From Chitinophagaceae bacterium (GTDB taxonomy: Bacteria; Bacteroidota; Bacteroidia; Chitinophagales; Chitinophagaceae): a stretch of 64,000 nucleotides of DNA. Of this stretch, positions 54,713-62,578 are shown one piece after another. Under the pieces are notes generated by a model. It saw nothing but the letters and a program-made list of their open reading frames with translations, was not told the DNA's origin and searched no databases. Both the position numbers and the translations under genes were made by a program. Numbering within the stretch: the first letter of the stretch is position 1; every line of letters begins with the position of its first letter. Location: assembly GCA_016719015.1 (NCBI GenBank), contig JADKAZ010000001.1:248001-312000 (forward strand), in the 5' to 3' direction.

Positions 54713-55141
54713 ATGAAAAAAATCTTTACTCTCATAGTATCCCTTTTGGTGATTCATCAGGTAGGATTTTGTCAGAAAGATTCAACTGCTAAAAAGCCAG
54801 AAGAAAAAGTAAGGCAATTCTGGCTGGTCATTCTTAAAACCGGTCCAAAGGATGCAGAAATAACCGATACTACTCGTCGAAAAGAAATTTTTACCGGCCA
54901 CTTTGCCAATATGGAAAGGTTGTATAACGATGGAATTCTTAAAGCGGCCGGTCCATTTGGTAAAAATGATTTTACGTGGCGGGGTCTTTTTATTCTCGAT
55001 TGCAAAACAAAAGACGATGCTGAAACGTATGTAAAAACAGATCCGGCGGTGGCTGCAGGTGTTTTTATTGTGGATATAGTACCGTGGTATAGTCAACCCA
55101 CGGGTAGCTTTGTCCCGGGCAGCCCTAAGAAAGGAAATTAA
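54713..55141 (+). CDS. Secreted YCII-domain protein
   Basis: A 142-residue protein with a signal peptide (about 1-20, GFCQ) and a YCII-like ferredoxin-fold domain (about 35-125; FWLVILKTGPKD, HFANMERLYNDGILKAAGPF, ETYVKTDPAVAAGVF). YCII proteins are usually cytosolic with a His-Asp dyad; export is unusual. The fold's His and Asp are placed as in the family. Function unknown. It is followed by a small membrane-protein gene on the same strand. Confidence 0.78.
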   Translation: MKKIFTLIVSLLVIHQVGFCQKDSTAKKPEEKVRQFWLVILKTGPKDAEITDTTRRKEIFTGHFANMERLYNDGILKAAGPFGKNDFTWRGLFILDCKTKDDAETYVKTDPAVAAGVFIVDIVPWYSQPTGSFVPGSPKKGN

Positions 55142-55179
55142 ATCAGAAAATGGATAAATGGTAAACCCCGGATAAAGAA

Positions 55180-55578
55180 ATGCTTAGAAATATAATGTCT
55201 GTTGTTATCGGAGTAATAATTGCTGCCGCCTTGTTTAGCCTTGCAGCACTGATAATGCTATTAACGATTGCCTCAAAGGTAAAAGGACATGGTGAGGAAA
55301 GCGATCTTGATGGCATTTCAAAAGTATTTGATGTTGTTTCGTTTCTCGTCATTTTTACCTGTTGTTTTATTGGTGGGTATATCACCGGCAGAATTTCTAC
55401 AAAAAAAGATATGATTCATGGCGCAATCACTGGTATTGTCCTGATTGTGCTGTTAGCTTATGCTTCTGATTTTGATAAGAGTACAGAAGCAATAATTTAC
55501 TACGTTGTTATTTTGCCATTTACATTAATTGGAACTTTAATGGCTGTTCGGGTAAAAAAGAGGAAAAAACTTATTTAA
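55180..55578 (+). CDS. Small four-helix membrane protein
   Basis: A 132-residue protein with four predicted helices (VVIGVIIAAALFSLAALIML, VVSFLVIFTCCFIGGYITG, GAITGIVLIVLLAYA, IIYYVVILPFTLIGTLMAV) and a basic tail (RVKKRKKLI). There is no catalytic motif. It overlaps pyrF tail-to-tail by 8 bases. Family not recognised. Confidence 0.6.
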   Translation: MLRNIMSVVIGVIIAAALFSLAALIMLLTIASKVKGHGEESDLDGISKVFDVVSFLVIFTCCFIGGYITGRISTKKDMIHGAITGIVLIVLLAYASDFDKSTEAIIYYVVILPFTLIGTLMAVRVKKRKKLI

Positions 55579-56374
55579 GATACCCGGCCATTTCTTCCTG
55601 GTATTCTTTTGTAACCATTCTGGCTTTCTCAGCAAAATCTTCGCCATCCGAAGCGTAAATAATAGCACGGCTTGCATTTACCAGGATACCGCAGTCTTTG
55701 GTCATTGCTTCTTTAGAAACATCTTTAAGACTTCCTCCCTGGGCGCCAACACCCGGAACAAGATAAAAATGATGAGGAGTTAATTTCCGTATGCTGCTCA
55801 TCTCACCTGACTTCGTAGCGCCAATCACAAACATTAAATTTTCTTCTGTACCCCACAATGAAACGGTTTCTAAGACTTTTTCATAAAAAAATTCACCGCC
55901 GGTGTGAAGAAGTTCAAAATCATTAGCACCCGTATTAGAAGTCAGGCCAAGTACAATTGCCCACTTGCCTTTATGTTGCAAAAATGGTTTAACACTGTCT
56001 TCCCCCATATATGGAGCTACTGTAATTGCATCAAACGGCATGGTTTCAAAAAATGCTTTGGCATATTGGTCGGATGTATTACCAATATCACCCCGTTTAG
56101 CATCTGCAATTTTAAAATGTTCATCGCCGATGTAATGAACAGTTTTTTCCATGGCGACCCAGCCCTTCACTCCTGCTGCTTCATAAAAAGCGGTATTGAT
56201 TTTATAACCAACACATAAATCCTTTGTGGCATCAATGATGGCTTTGTTAAATGCAAATACCGGATCAGGTTCAGTTAAAAGATGTTTGGGAATCTTGGTA
56301 ATGTCGGTATCCAGACCAACAATAAGATAGGATTGCTTTTCCCTGATTTGAGTGACAAGTTGATGACGGGTCAT
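55571..56374 (-). CDS. pyrF: Orotidine 5'-phosphate decarboxylase, type 2
   Basis: A 267-residue pyrimidine-biosynthesis enzyme of the bacterial type 2 group. The start phrase SYLIVGLDTDITKIP and the catalytic region KIADAKRGDIGNTSDQYA (Lys and Asp cluster) are clear; TSNTGANDFE and VPGVGAQGG complete the phosphate-binding end. I chose the ATG at 56374 because the longer frame to 56434 only adds non-conserved residues over the inverted repeat. It closes the minus-strand kynurenine gene row, but its function is separate. Confidence 0.95.
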   Translation of the reverse strand: MTRHQLVTQIREKQSYLIVGLDTDITKIPKHLLTEPDPVFAFNKAIIDATKDLCVGYKINTAFYEAAGVKGWVAMEKTVHYIGDEHFKIADAKRGDIGNTSDQYAKAFFETMPFDAITVAPYMGEDSVKPFLQHKGKWAIVLGLTSNTGANDFELLHTGGEFFYEKVLETVSLWGTEENLMFVIGATKSGEMSSIRKLTPHHFYLVPGVGAQGGSLKDVSKEAMTKDCGILVNASRAIIYASDGEDFAEKARMVTKEYQEEMAGYLK

Positions 56375-56403
56375 GGCTGCAAATATACAGTTTGGAGTTT
56401 GGA

Positions 56404-56436
56404 GTTTGGGGTTAGCCATAACTCCTAACCCCAAAC
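56404..56436. repeat. 12-bp inverted repeat between kmo and pyrF
   Basis: GTTTGGGGTTAG (56404-56415) and CTAACCCCAAAC (56425-56436) pair with a 9-base loop. There is no T-tract, so it may be a mRNA hairpin rather than a terminator. A tandem TTTGGAG run lies beside it. Confidence 0.6.
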
Positions 56437-56437
56437 C

Positions 56438-57783
56438 CTAACTATTAATTTTGTTGATAATTTGTAAATGAATTTCCTCACTATCCCACTTCCCCCCAAT
56501 CCCTTCCATCTTCATCACTTCCTGCATAATAGCTTCCTGTCGCTGCCCTCTTTGCAATGCCTCAGAGTAACGGATGTGCGGACTAAAGGTAACCTGCGAG
56601 TAAGCCGGAATCCATTTGTCAGGATATTTTTCATGCAGCCTTGCTTCTATCTTTTTTTGCAATAAGAATTTTGGGTCGGCGGTTCTGTCCCGCATTTCAG
56701 TAAAATTATTAATGGCAAGATCAGCAATAGCATCTGCATCTGGTTTACGAAGTGTCTGATATTGTTGCAAAATAGTTTTCCAATCGTCGCCATTCTTTTC
56801 AATCAACTCATCTAATATACGGCAATCCTCAAAACCGCAATTCATTCCCTGTCCGAAGAATGGAACAATAGCATGGGCTGCATCGCCGATCAATGCAAAT
56901 TTGTCTTCTCTTACCCATGGGAAACATTTTACCGTCACCAATGAAGAAGTTGGATTATTGAAAAACTCGTTTATATAATCCGGCATCAACTTCACCGCAT
57001 CTGGGAATGTTTTCTCAAAAAATACTTTCACTTTTTCTGGTGTATCTAATTTAGAGAATGACGCTTCACCTTCAAAAGGGAAAAACAGTGTACAGGTAAA
57101 ACTCTTATCCAAATTGGGTAATGCGATCAGCATATAATCTTTGCGGGGCCAGATATGCAAGGCGTTTACTTCCATTGCAAATTCACCATCAGCTGTGGGT
57201 GGAATAGTTAATTCCTTATAACCACAATCAATATAGTATTGCTGGTAATCGAATTTATCATGCCGCAGCTGGTGTTGCAATCGGGCAACCGAGAAAGCTC
57301 CATCCGCACCGAAAACAATATCTGCATTTGAAGATGGCACTTGCTTGCCGCTTGTATTCTCAAACTCCATCACATCCTTATCCCAATCCAGGTTGGTGCA
57401 TTTTTCATTGAAGAAGATCTGCACCCCATTTTCTTCTGCAATATCCATTAACCTTTTGTTCAATTCACCTCTCGATACAGAATTAATGAACTGCCCTTCT
57501 TTTCCGTACGGTTGAAAGGCGGTTGTTCCATCCAAATTGTGGATGAACCTTCCATGCATGGGAATGGATATCTTTTTTATCTCTTCGGCTAAACCAACTT
57601 TTTCCAGGGCCAGCAAACCTCTGTCACTTAACGCAAGGTTAATAGAACGTCCGGCCGCCATCTTTTCTTTACGCATATCACTGCGGCGTTCATACACTTT
57701 TACTTTGTGCCCTCTTTTTGCTAAGTAGATGGAGAGCAAAGACCCTACAAGTCCTGAACCGATGATGGTGATTTCTTTTTCAT
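56438..57783 (-). CDS. kmo: Kynurenine 3-monooxygenase (start region frameshifted)
   Basis: A flavin hydroxylase that turns L-kynurenine into 3-hydroxykynurenine. The open frame from 57739 holds the substrate/flavin phrases GRSINLALSDRG, KFALIGDAAHAIVPFFGQGMNCG (DG/GD motif) and the NADPH-side DTPEKVKVFF region, but it lacks the first flavin motif. That motif, IIGSGLVGSLLS, is encoded just upstream at about 57736-57771, and an ATG at 57781-57783 sits one base out of frame. Adding one T to the five-T run at 57776-57780 joins them. So the gene is probably intact in the cell, with a missing base in this sequence. Length after repair about 448 residues. Confidence 0.85.
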
Positions 57784-57867
57784 TTTGAAAGGAAGGCAGA
57801 TTAATGTGTTATGATTTACACAAGGAATCTTAATTAAGACAACCACCTTAATGGCCATGTCTTTGTT

Positions 57868-59142
57868 CTATTTTATTATTGAACTTATAATGTTTCCAAA
57901 TCTGTAAATATCCTCAAACGAATTATACAACGGTACAGGTGCTACCCGAATAACATTAGGCTCACGCCAATCAGCAATTACTCCCTGCCTTGTTAATTGA
58001 GTAAAAATCTCCTTACCGTTTTTCAACATCAGCATTGAAACCTGGCAGCCTCTTTCCTTATCCTCTGCTGGTGTAATGACTTCTATAATCTTTTCGGAAG
58101 TCTTCGAGTTGCAATCATCGATAATAAATAATAAATAATCAACTAATTTTTTTCTCTTTTCATGCAACCGCTCCATTCCTGCTTCCTCGAAAATATCTAA
58201 TGACGCTTTGTGAGCAGCCATACTTAATACCGGTGCATTGCTCAACTGCCATCCTTCCGCTGTTGATATCGGATCAAAACCTTTCTGCATTTTAAAACGG
58301 GTTTCTTTTTTATACCCCCACCAACCTGCAAATCTTGGTAAGTCAGCATTTGCTACATGTTTTTCATTGATGTAAACTCCTGCTATGCCACCGGGACCAC
58401 TGTTCAAATATTTATACGAACACCAGCAGGCAAAGTCAACTTTCCAGTCATGCAATTGCAATTCAACATTACCGGCTGCATGGGCCAGATCATATCCTGC
58501 ATAAGCTCCAACAGCATGTGCAGCTTCAGTAATTGCTTTCATATCAAACAGCTGGCCGGTATAATAGTTTACACCTCCAAATAAAACTACAGCGACACTG
58601 TCTCCATGCTGGTGAATTGCAGAAATAATATCCTCCTTTCGCAGTGTATACTCGCCTTCTCTTGGCGACACCTCAATTACTGCATCACCAGGATTGAAGC
58701 CGTGATACTTTGCCTGTGTTTCAAATGCGTATTGGTCAGAAGGAAAAGCTTTTGCTTCACAAATAATCTTATAACGGGTTTTGGTGGGCCTGTAAAAGGA
58801 TACCATCAGCAGGTGAAGGTTTACAGTCAATGAATTCATCACGACTACTTCATTTTCTCTGCAGCCAACAATGGCTGACAATTGTTTTGGGAAAATCTCA
58901 TGATATGGCATCCACGGCTTACGGGCATGAAAATGTCCCTCCACTCCCAGTTTTGCCCAATCATCTAACTCCTGCTGTACATACTGTGATGTTGTTTTGG
59001 CTTGCAAACCGAGGGAGTTGCCTGTGAAATAAATACAATCCTTTCCCTCATGCTGAGGAAGGAAGAATTTTTGGCGAAAATCTTTTAATGAGTCGTTAGC
59101 ATCTAACTCTTTTGCGAATTCAAGTGTATTTTGATAGTTCAT
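57868..59142 (-). CDS. kynU: Kynureninase
   Basis: A 424-residue PLP enzyme that splits 3-hydroxykynurenine (or kynurenine) into 3-hydroxyanthranilate (anthranilate) and alanine. Family marks are YFTGNSLGLQAK near the start, VEGHFHARKPW, the AYAGYDLAHAAGNVELQLHDW pocket and the PLP-Lys in WCSYKYLNSGPGG. The start is the ATG at 59142: the longer frame to 59229 runs into an intergenic hairpin and adds a non-family leader. The gene lies 84 bases upstream of the repaired kmo start. Confidence 0.97.
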   Translation of the reverse strand: MNYQNTLEFAKELDANDSLKDFRQKFFLPQHEGKDCIYFTGNSLGLQAKTTSQYVQQELDDWAKLGVEGHFHARKPWMPYHEIFPKQLSAIVGCRENEVVVMNSLTVNLHLLMVSFYRPTKTRYKIICEAKAFPSDQYAFETQAKYHGFNPGDAVIEVSPREGEYTLRKEDIISAIHQHGDSVAVVLFGGVNYYTGQLFDMKAITEAAHAVGAYAGYDLAHAAGNVELQLHDWKVDFACWCSYKYLNSGPGGIAGVYINEKHVANADLPRFAGWWGYKKETRFKMQKGFDPISTAEGWQLSNAPVLSMAAHKASLDIFEEAGMERLHEKRKKLVDYLLFIIDDCNSKTSEKIIEVITPAEDKERGCQVSMLMLKNGKEIFTQLTRQGVIADWREPNVIRVAPVPLYNSFEDIYRFGNIISSIIK

Positions 59143-59152
59143 TTTTTCTTTT

Positions 59153-59212
59153 TTGCCACGAAGGCACAAAGGCTCTAAGGAATTTCTTTGTGACTTCGTG
59201 TCTTTGTGGCAA
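59153..59212. repeat. Long imperfect hairpin between kynU and the RidA-like gene
   Basis: TTGCCACGAAGGCACAAAG (59153-59171) pairs with CTTTGTGACTTCGTG (59186-59200) and TCTTTGTGGCAA (59201-59212). It fills nearly all of the 70-base gap and may weaken or stabilise the downstream mRNA. Similar words occur at 28579-28675. Confidence 0.7.
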
Positions 59213-59629
59213 TCAATCAATAGTTGCAATCACTTTTAATTCAATGGCAATCGGTGTAGGCAAACTTTTTACTTCTACCGTTGTCCTGCTAGCCTGTACC
59301 GAAGTAAAATATTCTGCATATACTTTATTATAAACGGAAAAATCTTTTTTCATATTAGTTAGAAATACCGTTACATCAATAATCTTTTCCCAACTGCTGC
59401 CGCTGGCTTCCAATACTGCTTTAATATTAGCAAAGACAGCATGACATTCGGCTTCAATATCATACTTCACGATATTTCCTTCAGCATCTAATTCCAAACC
59501 TGGGATGGAATTATCCTTTGGGTCCCTGGGGCCTATACCGGATAAGAACAAAAGATTACCCACTCTTCTTGCATGAGGATATGCTCCAAGTGGTTTTGAT
59601 GCATTATCTGTATGAATGATATCAGTCAT
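59213..59629 (-). CDS. nbaF: RidA-family 2-aminomuconate deaminase
   Basis: A 138-residue RidA-fold protein. The opening SKPLGAYPHARRVGNLLFLSG matches the 2-aminomuconate deaminase branch, and the conserved Arg near the end is in ASRTTVEVKSLPTPIAIE. Its place among the kynurenine genes, 3 bases after the dehydrogenase gene, makes this role the best reading; general RidA imine hydrolysis is the alternative. The gene symbol follows the Pseudomonas nba naming. Confidence 0.85.
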   Translation of the reverse strand: MTDIIHTDNASKPLGAYPHARRVGNLLFLSGIGPRDPKDNSIPGLELDAEGNIVKYDIEAECHAVFANIKAVLEASGSSWEKIIDVTVFLTNMKKDFSVYNKVYAEYFTSVQASRTTVEVKSLPTPIAIELKVIATID

Positions 59630-59632
59630 TAA

Positions 59633-61090
59633 TTAGAATTGAATACAAACATTCTTCGCTTCTGTAAAGAATCTTAAAGCTTCCCAACCACCCTCTCTCC
59701 CTACACCACTGTTCTTTAATCCGCCAAAAGGAGTCCGGAGATCCCTGAGCAGCCAGCAATTGATCCAGATTATACCACTTTCCACTTTTGCTGCTACCCG
59801 ATTAGCCTTTGAAATATCCTGTGTCCAGATAGTTGCTGCTAACCCATAATGAGTGGCATTAGCTAATTGCAGAGCCTCCTCTTCAGTTTTGAAAGTCTGC
59901 AATGTAACTACCGGACCAAAAATCTCTTCCTGGTTAGTTTGACAGTCGGGGCCAAGCCCTTCGATGACTGTTGGTTCTATAAAATATCCATTTTCACACC
60001 GGCCTCTTAAATTTACCAGGTGGCCGCCACACAATATCTTTCCTCCCTCCTGTTTGGCTGTATCAATACAACGCAATATTTTTTCAAAATGAACTTTACT
60101 GACAATGGCTCCTTGTTTTGAGGTTGCCTCTAACGGATCGCCAACAGCTAATGCAGCCGTTCGTTGAATAAATTCGGTTTTGAATTTTTCGTACACAGAT
60201 TCTTCTATCAATATCCTGCTGCCACACAAACAAATTTCACCCTGGTTGGAAAAAGAAGAACGAATTGTTTCCGTCATCATTCTATCCCAATCACAGTCTG
60301 CAAAAATGATAGCCGGATTTTTTCCACCTAACTCCAGTGATAGCTTTTTAAACTTTGGAGCAGCTATCGAAGCAATTCTTTCCCCTGCTTTTGTACTTCC
60401 GGTGAATGATATAGCTTTTACTTCCGGATGTGATACTATCGCCTCTCCGGCACCCGGGCCTGTTCCATGAACGATATTCAATACTCCTGCAGGCAACCCT
60501 GCTTCCTTGCAAATCTTTGACAACAGAAAGGCTGTAACAGGTGTTACCTCTGATGGTTTCGCAATTACACAATTACCCGCCGCCAATGCCGGGGCAATTT
60601 TCCAGGTAAATAAATACAAGGGTAAATTCCATGGAGAAATACAACCAACAATACCAATCGGCTGACGAAGCGTATAATTCACTGCTTTGTCTTCCATGTT
60701 ATGGCTCTCCGTGGCAAAGTGCATGATACCCGTTGCAAAGAATCGGAAATTTGCCGAAGCTCTTGGGATATCAACCTGTTTGCTTAGCCAAAGTGGTTTA
60801 CCATTATCATTCGTTTCAGCCAGGGCTAATTCTTCGAGATTTGTATCTATCAGTTCTGCAATCCTGTTTAGTACTTTAAACCTTTCTTCAACTGAAGTAG
60901 TACTCCAGGCCGGAAATATTTTTTTAGCGGCGCTAACGGCTGCATCAACATCTTTTTTATGTGAATCAGGAATTTGTCCATACACCTGACCGGTTGCAGG
61001 ATTGACATTATCAATGAAATTTCCGCTAATCGGCGCAATCAGATTGCCTCCAATAAAATTCTCAAGGTGATATGGGATATCTAATTTCAT
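59633..61090 (-). CDS. nbaE: 2-aminomuconate 6-semialdehyde dehydrogenase
   Basis: A 485-residue NAD-dependent aldehyde dehydrogenase. Catalytic residues are in place: Asn155 (ISPWNLPLYL), Glu253 (SLELGGKNP) and Cys287 (NQGEICLCG). The sequence resembles 2-hydroxy- or 2-aminomuconic semialdehyde dehydrogenases. In this cluster it would oxidise the ACMSD product to 2-aminomuconate. It is 7 bases after the SDR gene and 3 before the deaminase, so all three share a transcript. Confidence 0.92.
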   Translation of the reverse strand: MKLDIPYHLENFIGGNLIAPISGNFIDNVNPATGQVYGQIPDSHKKDVDAAVSAAKKIFPAWSTTSVEERFKVLNRIAELIDTNLEELALAETNDNGKPLWLSKQVDIPRASANFRFFATGIMHFATESHNMEDKAVNYTLRQPIGIVGCISPWNLPLYLFTWKIAPALAAGNCVIAKPSEVTPVTAFLLSKICKEAGLPAGVLNIVHGTGPGAGEAIVSHPEVKAISFTGSTKAGERIASIAAPKFKKLSLELGGKNPAIIFADCDWDRMMTETIRSSFSNQGEICLCGSRILIEESVYEKFKTEFIQRTAALAVGDPLEATSKQGAIVSKVHFEKILRCIDTAKQEGGKILCGGHLVNLRGRCENGYFIEPTVIEGLGPDCQTNQEEIFGPVVTLQTFKTEEEALQLANATHYGLAATIWTQDISKANRVAAKVESGIIWINCWLLRDLRTPFGGLKNSGVGREGGWEALRFFTEAKNVCIQF

Positions 61091-61097
61091 TCAACAA

Positions 61098-61883
61098 TTA
61101 TATACTTCCTGTTCTGCCGCCATCAACAGGTATACTGACCCCATTAACATATGATGCAGCAGGAGATGCCAAAAATGCCGCCACAGCGGCTACTTCTGAT
61201 GCATCAGCAAACCTTTTCATCGGAACTTCCTCCACCATATTCTTCTCCACAATTTCAACCACAGTATTTCCCTTCTTTGCAATATTTTCAATGAGTGTTG
61301 ATAATCGTTGCGTACTGGTAAACCCTGGCAATACATTGTTTACTGTAATGTTATACTGACCTAATTCATTCGCCATTGTTTTTGCCCAACTTGCCACAGC
61401 TCCCCGAATGGTATTGGATACTCCCAGGTTCTTCAACGGAATTTTTACTGAAGTAGAAATGATATTAATAATTCGTCCGTACCCTTCTTTTTTCATGGAC
61501 GGCACAACTGCTTTTGTCAAAATATGATTACAGATCAGATGCTGGTTAAAGGTATTTAAAAAGGCGTCTTCGGTTGCTTCGATAACAGGGCCTGCCGCCG
61601 GGCCGCCTGTATTGTTTATTAAAATATGAACAGGTGTCTTCAACACATGTGCATCAATTGCTGTCCTCACTTCATCAGGCTTATTAAAATCAGCAACCAG
61701 GTAACTATGCTGTTGCCTTAACTGGGTGTCTAATTTCAGTACGGCATCCTTCAGGGCTTCTTCATTTCTTGCTACTAATGTGCAGTTGGCACCGAGTAAA
61801 GCCAGTTCTTCTGCAATGGCCAGACCAATACCCTGTGTACTGCCACAAACAACCGCATTTTTTCCTTCCAGCGAGAGATTCAT
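61098..61883 (-). CDS. Atypical SDR oxidoreductase in the kynurenine cluster
   Basis: A 261-residue short-chain dehydrogenase-fold protein. The nucleotide motif GSTQGIG (14-20) and NNTGG (90-94) are present, as is the C-terminal VDGGRTGSI. At the usual Tyr-x-x-x-Lys site it has SNTIR (Ser156 and Arg160), so the normal proton relay is missing. Such proteins belong to a known SDR subgroup (3-oxoacyl-ACP reductase-like without Tyr). As the first gene of the minus-strand row it may act on a ring-cleavage intermediate, perhaps as the unknown reductase that leads toward 2-oxoadipate; this is inference. Confidence 0.85.
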   Translation of the reverse strand: MNLSLEGKNAVVCGSTQGIGLAIAEELALLGANCTLVARNEEALKDAVLKLDTQLRQQHSYLVADFNKPDEVRTAIDAHVLKTPVHILINNTGGPAAGPVIEATEDAFLNTFNQHLICNHILTKAVVPSMKKEGYGRIINIISTSVKIPLKNLGVSNTIRGAVASWAKTMANELGQYNITVNNVLPGFTSTQRLSTLIENIAKKGNTVVEIVEKNMVEEVPMKRFADASEVAAVAAFLASPAASYVNGVSIPVDGGRTGSI

Positions 61884-61948
61884 AAAGTCAAACCTAAAGA
61901 AAATTGTTGTAATTTTTCGACCTTATTACACCTCTAAAAACCAGCTAT

Positions 61949-62476
61949 ATGCCCGTAATTGCTCCTTTCAACCTTAAAAAATGGATTGACGATAACCGTG
62001 ACCTGCTGAAACCTCCGGTGGGCAACCAATGTGTGTATAAAGACGCAGAGAATTTTATCGTAATGGTGGTGGGCGGACCCAATGCCCGGAAAGATTACCA
62101 TTTTAATGAAACAGAAGAGTTGTACTACCAGGTAGAAGGAGATATTGTGGTAAAAATTATAGATGATGGCGAATTCAAAGACATCCCGATTAAGGAAGGT
62201 GAAATATTTTTATTGCCCCCAAAAACACCACATTCGCCACAAAGGGGACCCGGCACCGTCGGGTTAGTAATTGAAAAGAAAAGAGAATCGGAAGACGATG
62301 GATTCCTCTGGTTCTGTGAGAAATGCGGCAATAAATTATATGAAGAAACATTGCATGTAGATGATATTGTAAAACAACTGCCGCCGGTGATGAATCGTTT
62401 CTGGGAAGATACAATGCACAGGACTTGTGAAAAGTGCGGGGCTGTGATGGAACCGCCGATACCTCCTCGCAAATAG
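61949..62476 (+). CDS. nbaC: 3-hydroxyanthranilate 3,4-dioxygenase
   Basis: A 175-residue iron dioxygenase that opens the ring of 3-hydroxyanthranilate to aminocarboxymuconate semialdehyde. The iron ligands fit the characterised bacterial enzyme: His51, Glu57 and His95. Arg47 and Arg99, which hold the substrate, are also present. The C-terminal rubredoxin-like iron site has Cys123, Cys126, Cys160 and Cys163. Divergent from the SDR gene (65-base gap) and followed by the decarboxylase gene, which is closely linked in function. Confidence 0.97.
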   Translation: MPVIAPFNLKKWIDDNRDLLKPPVGNQCVYKDAENFIVMVVGGPNARKDYHFNETEELYYQVEGDIVVKIIDDGEFKDIPIKEGEIFLLPPKTPHSPQRGPGTVGLVIEKKRESEDDGFLWFCEKCGNKLYEETLHVDDIVKQLPPVMNRFWEDTMHRTCEKCGAVMEPPIPPRK

Positions 62477-62498
62477 TTTGATATTGAAAGATTCCTAT

Positions 62499-62574
62499 CC
62501 CCTGAAGGGGAGAATTGGAAAACCGATAGTGATAAAATTAATTCATAACCATTAAAAGCCCATTTAGGGTTGGG
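62499..62574. repeat. Second copy of the CCCCTGAAGGGG intergenic repeat
   Basis: CCCCTGAAGGGG and AGAATTGGAAAA (62499-62522) repeat 53228-53250. A CCCATTTAGGGTTGGG part follows near 62559, like the second element of the first copy. It lies between the dioxygenase and decarboxylase genes. Confidence 0.65.
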
Positions 62575-62578
62575 TAAA

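Noticed and set aside
56425..56442. Telomere-like CCCCAAACCCTAAC string
   Set aside because: It is part of a 12-bp inverted repeat in a bacterial operon; no array follows.
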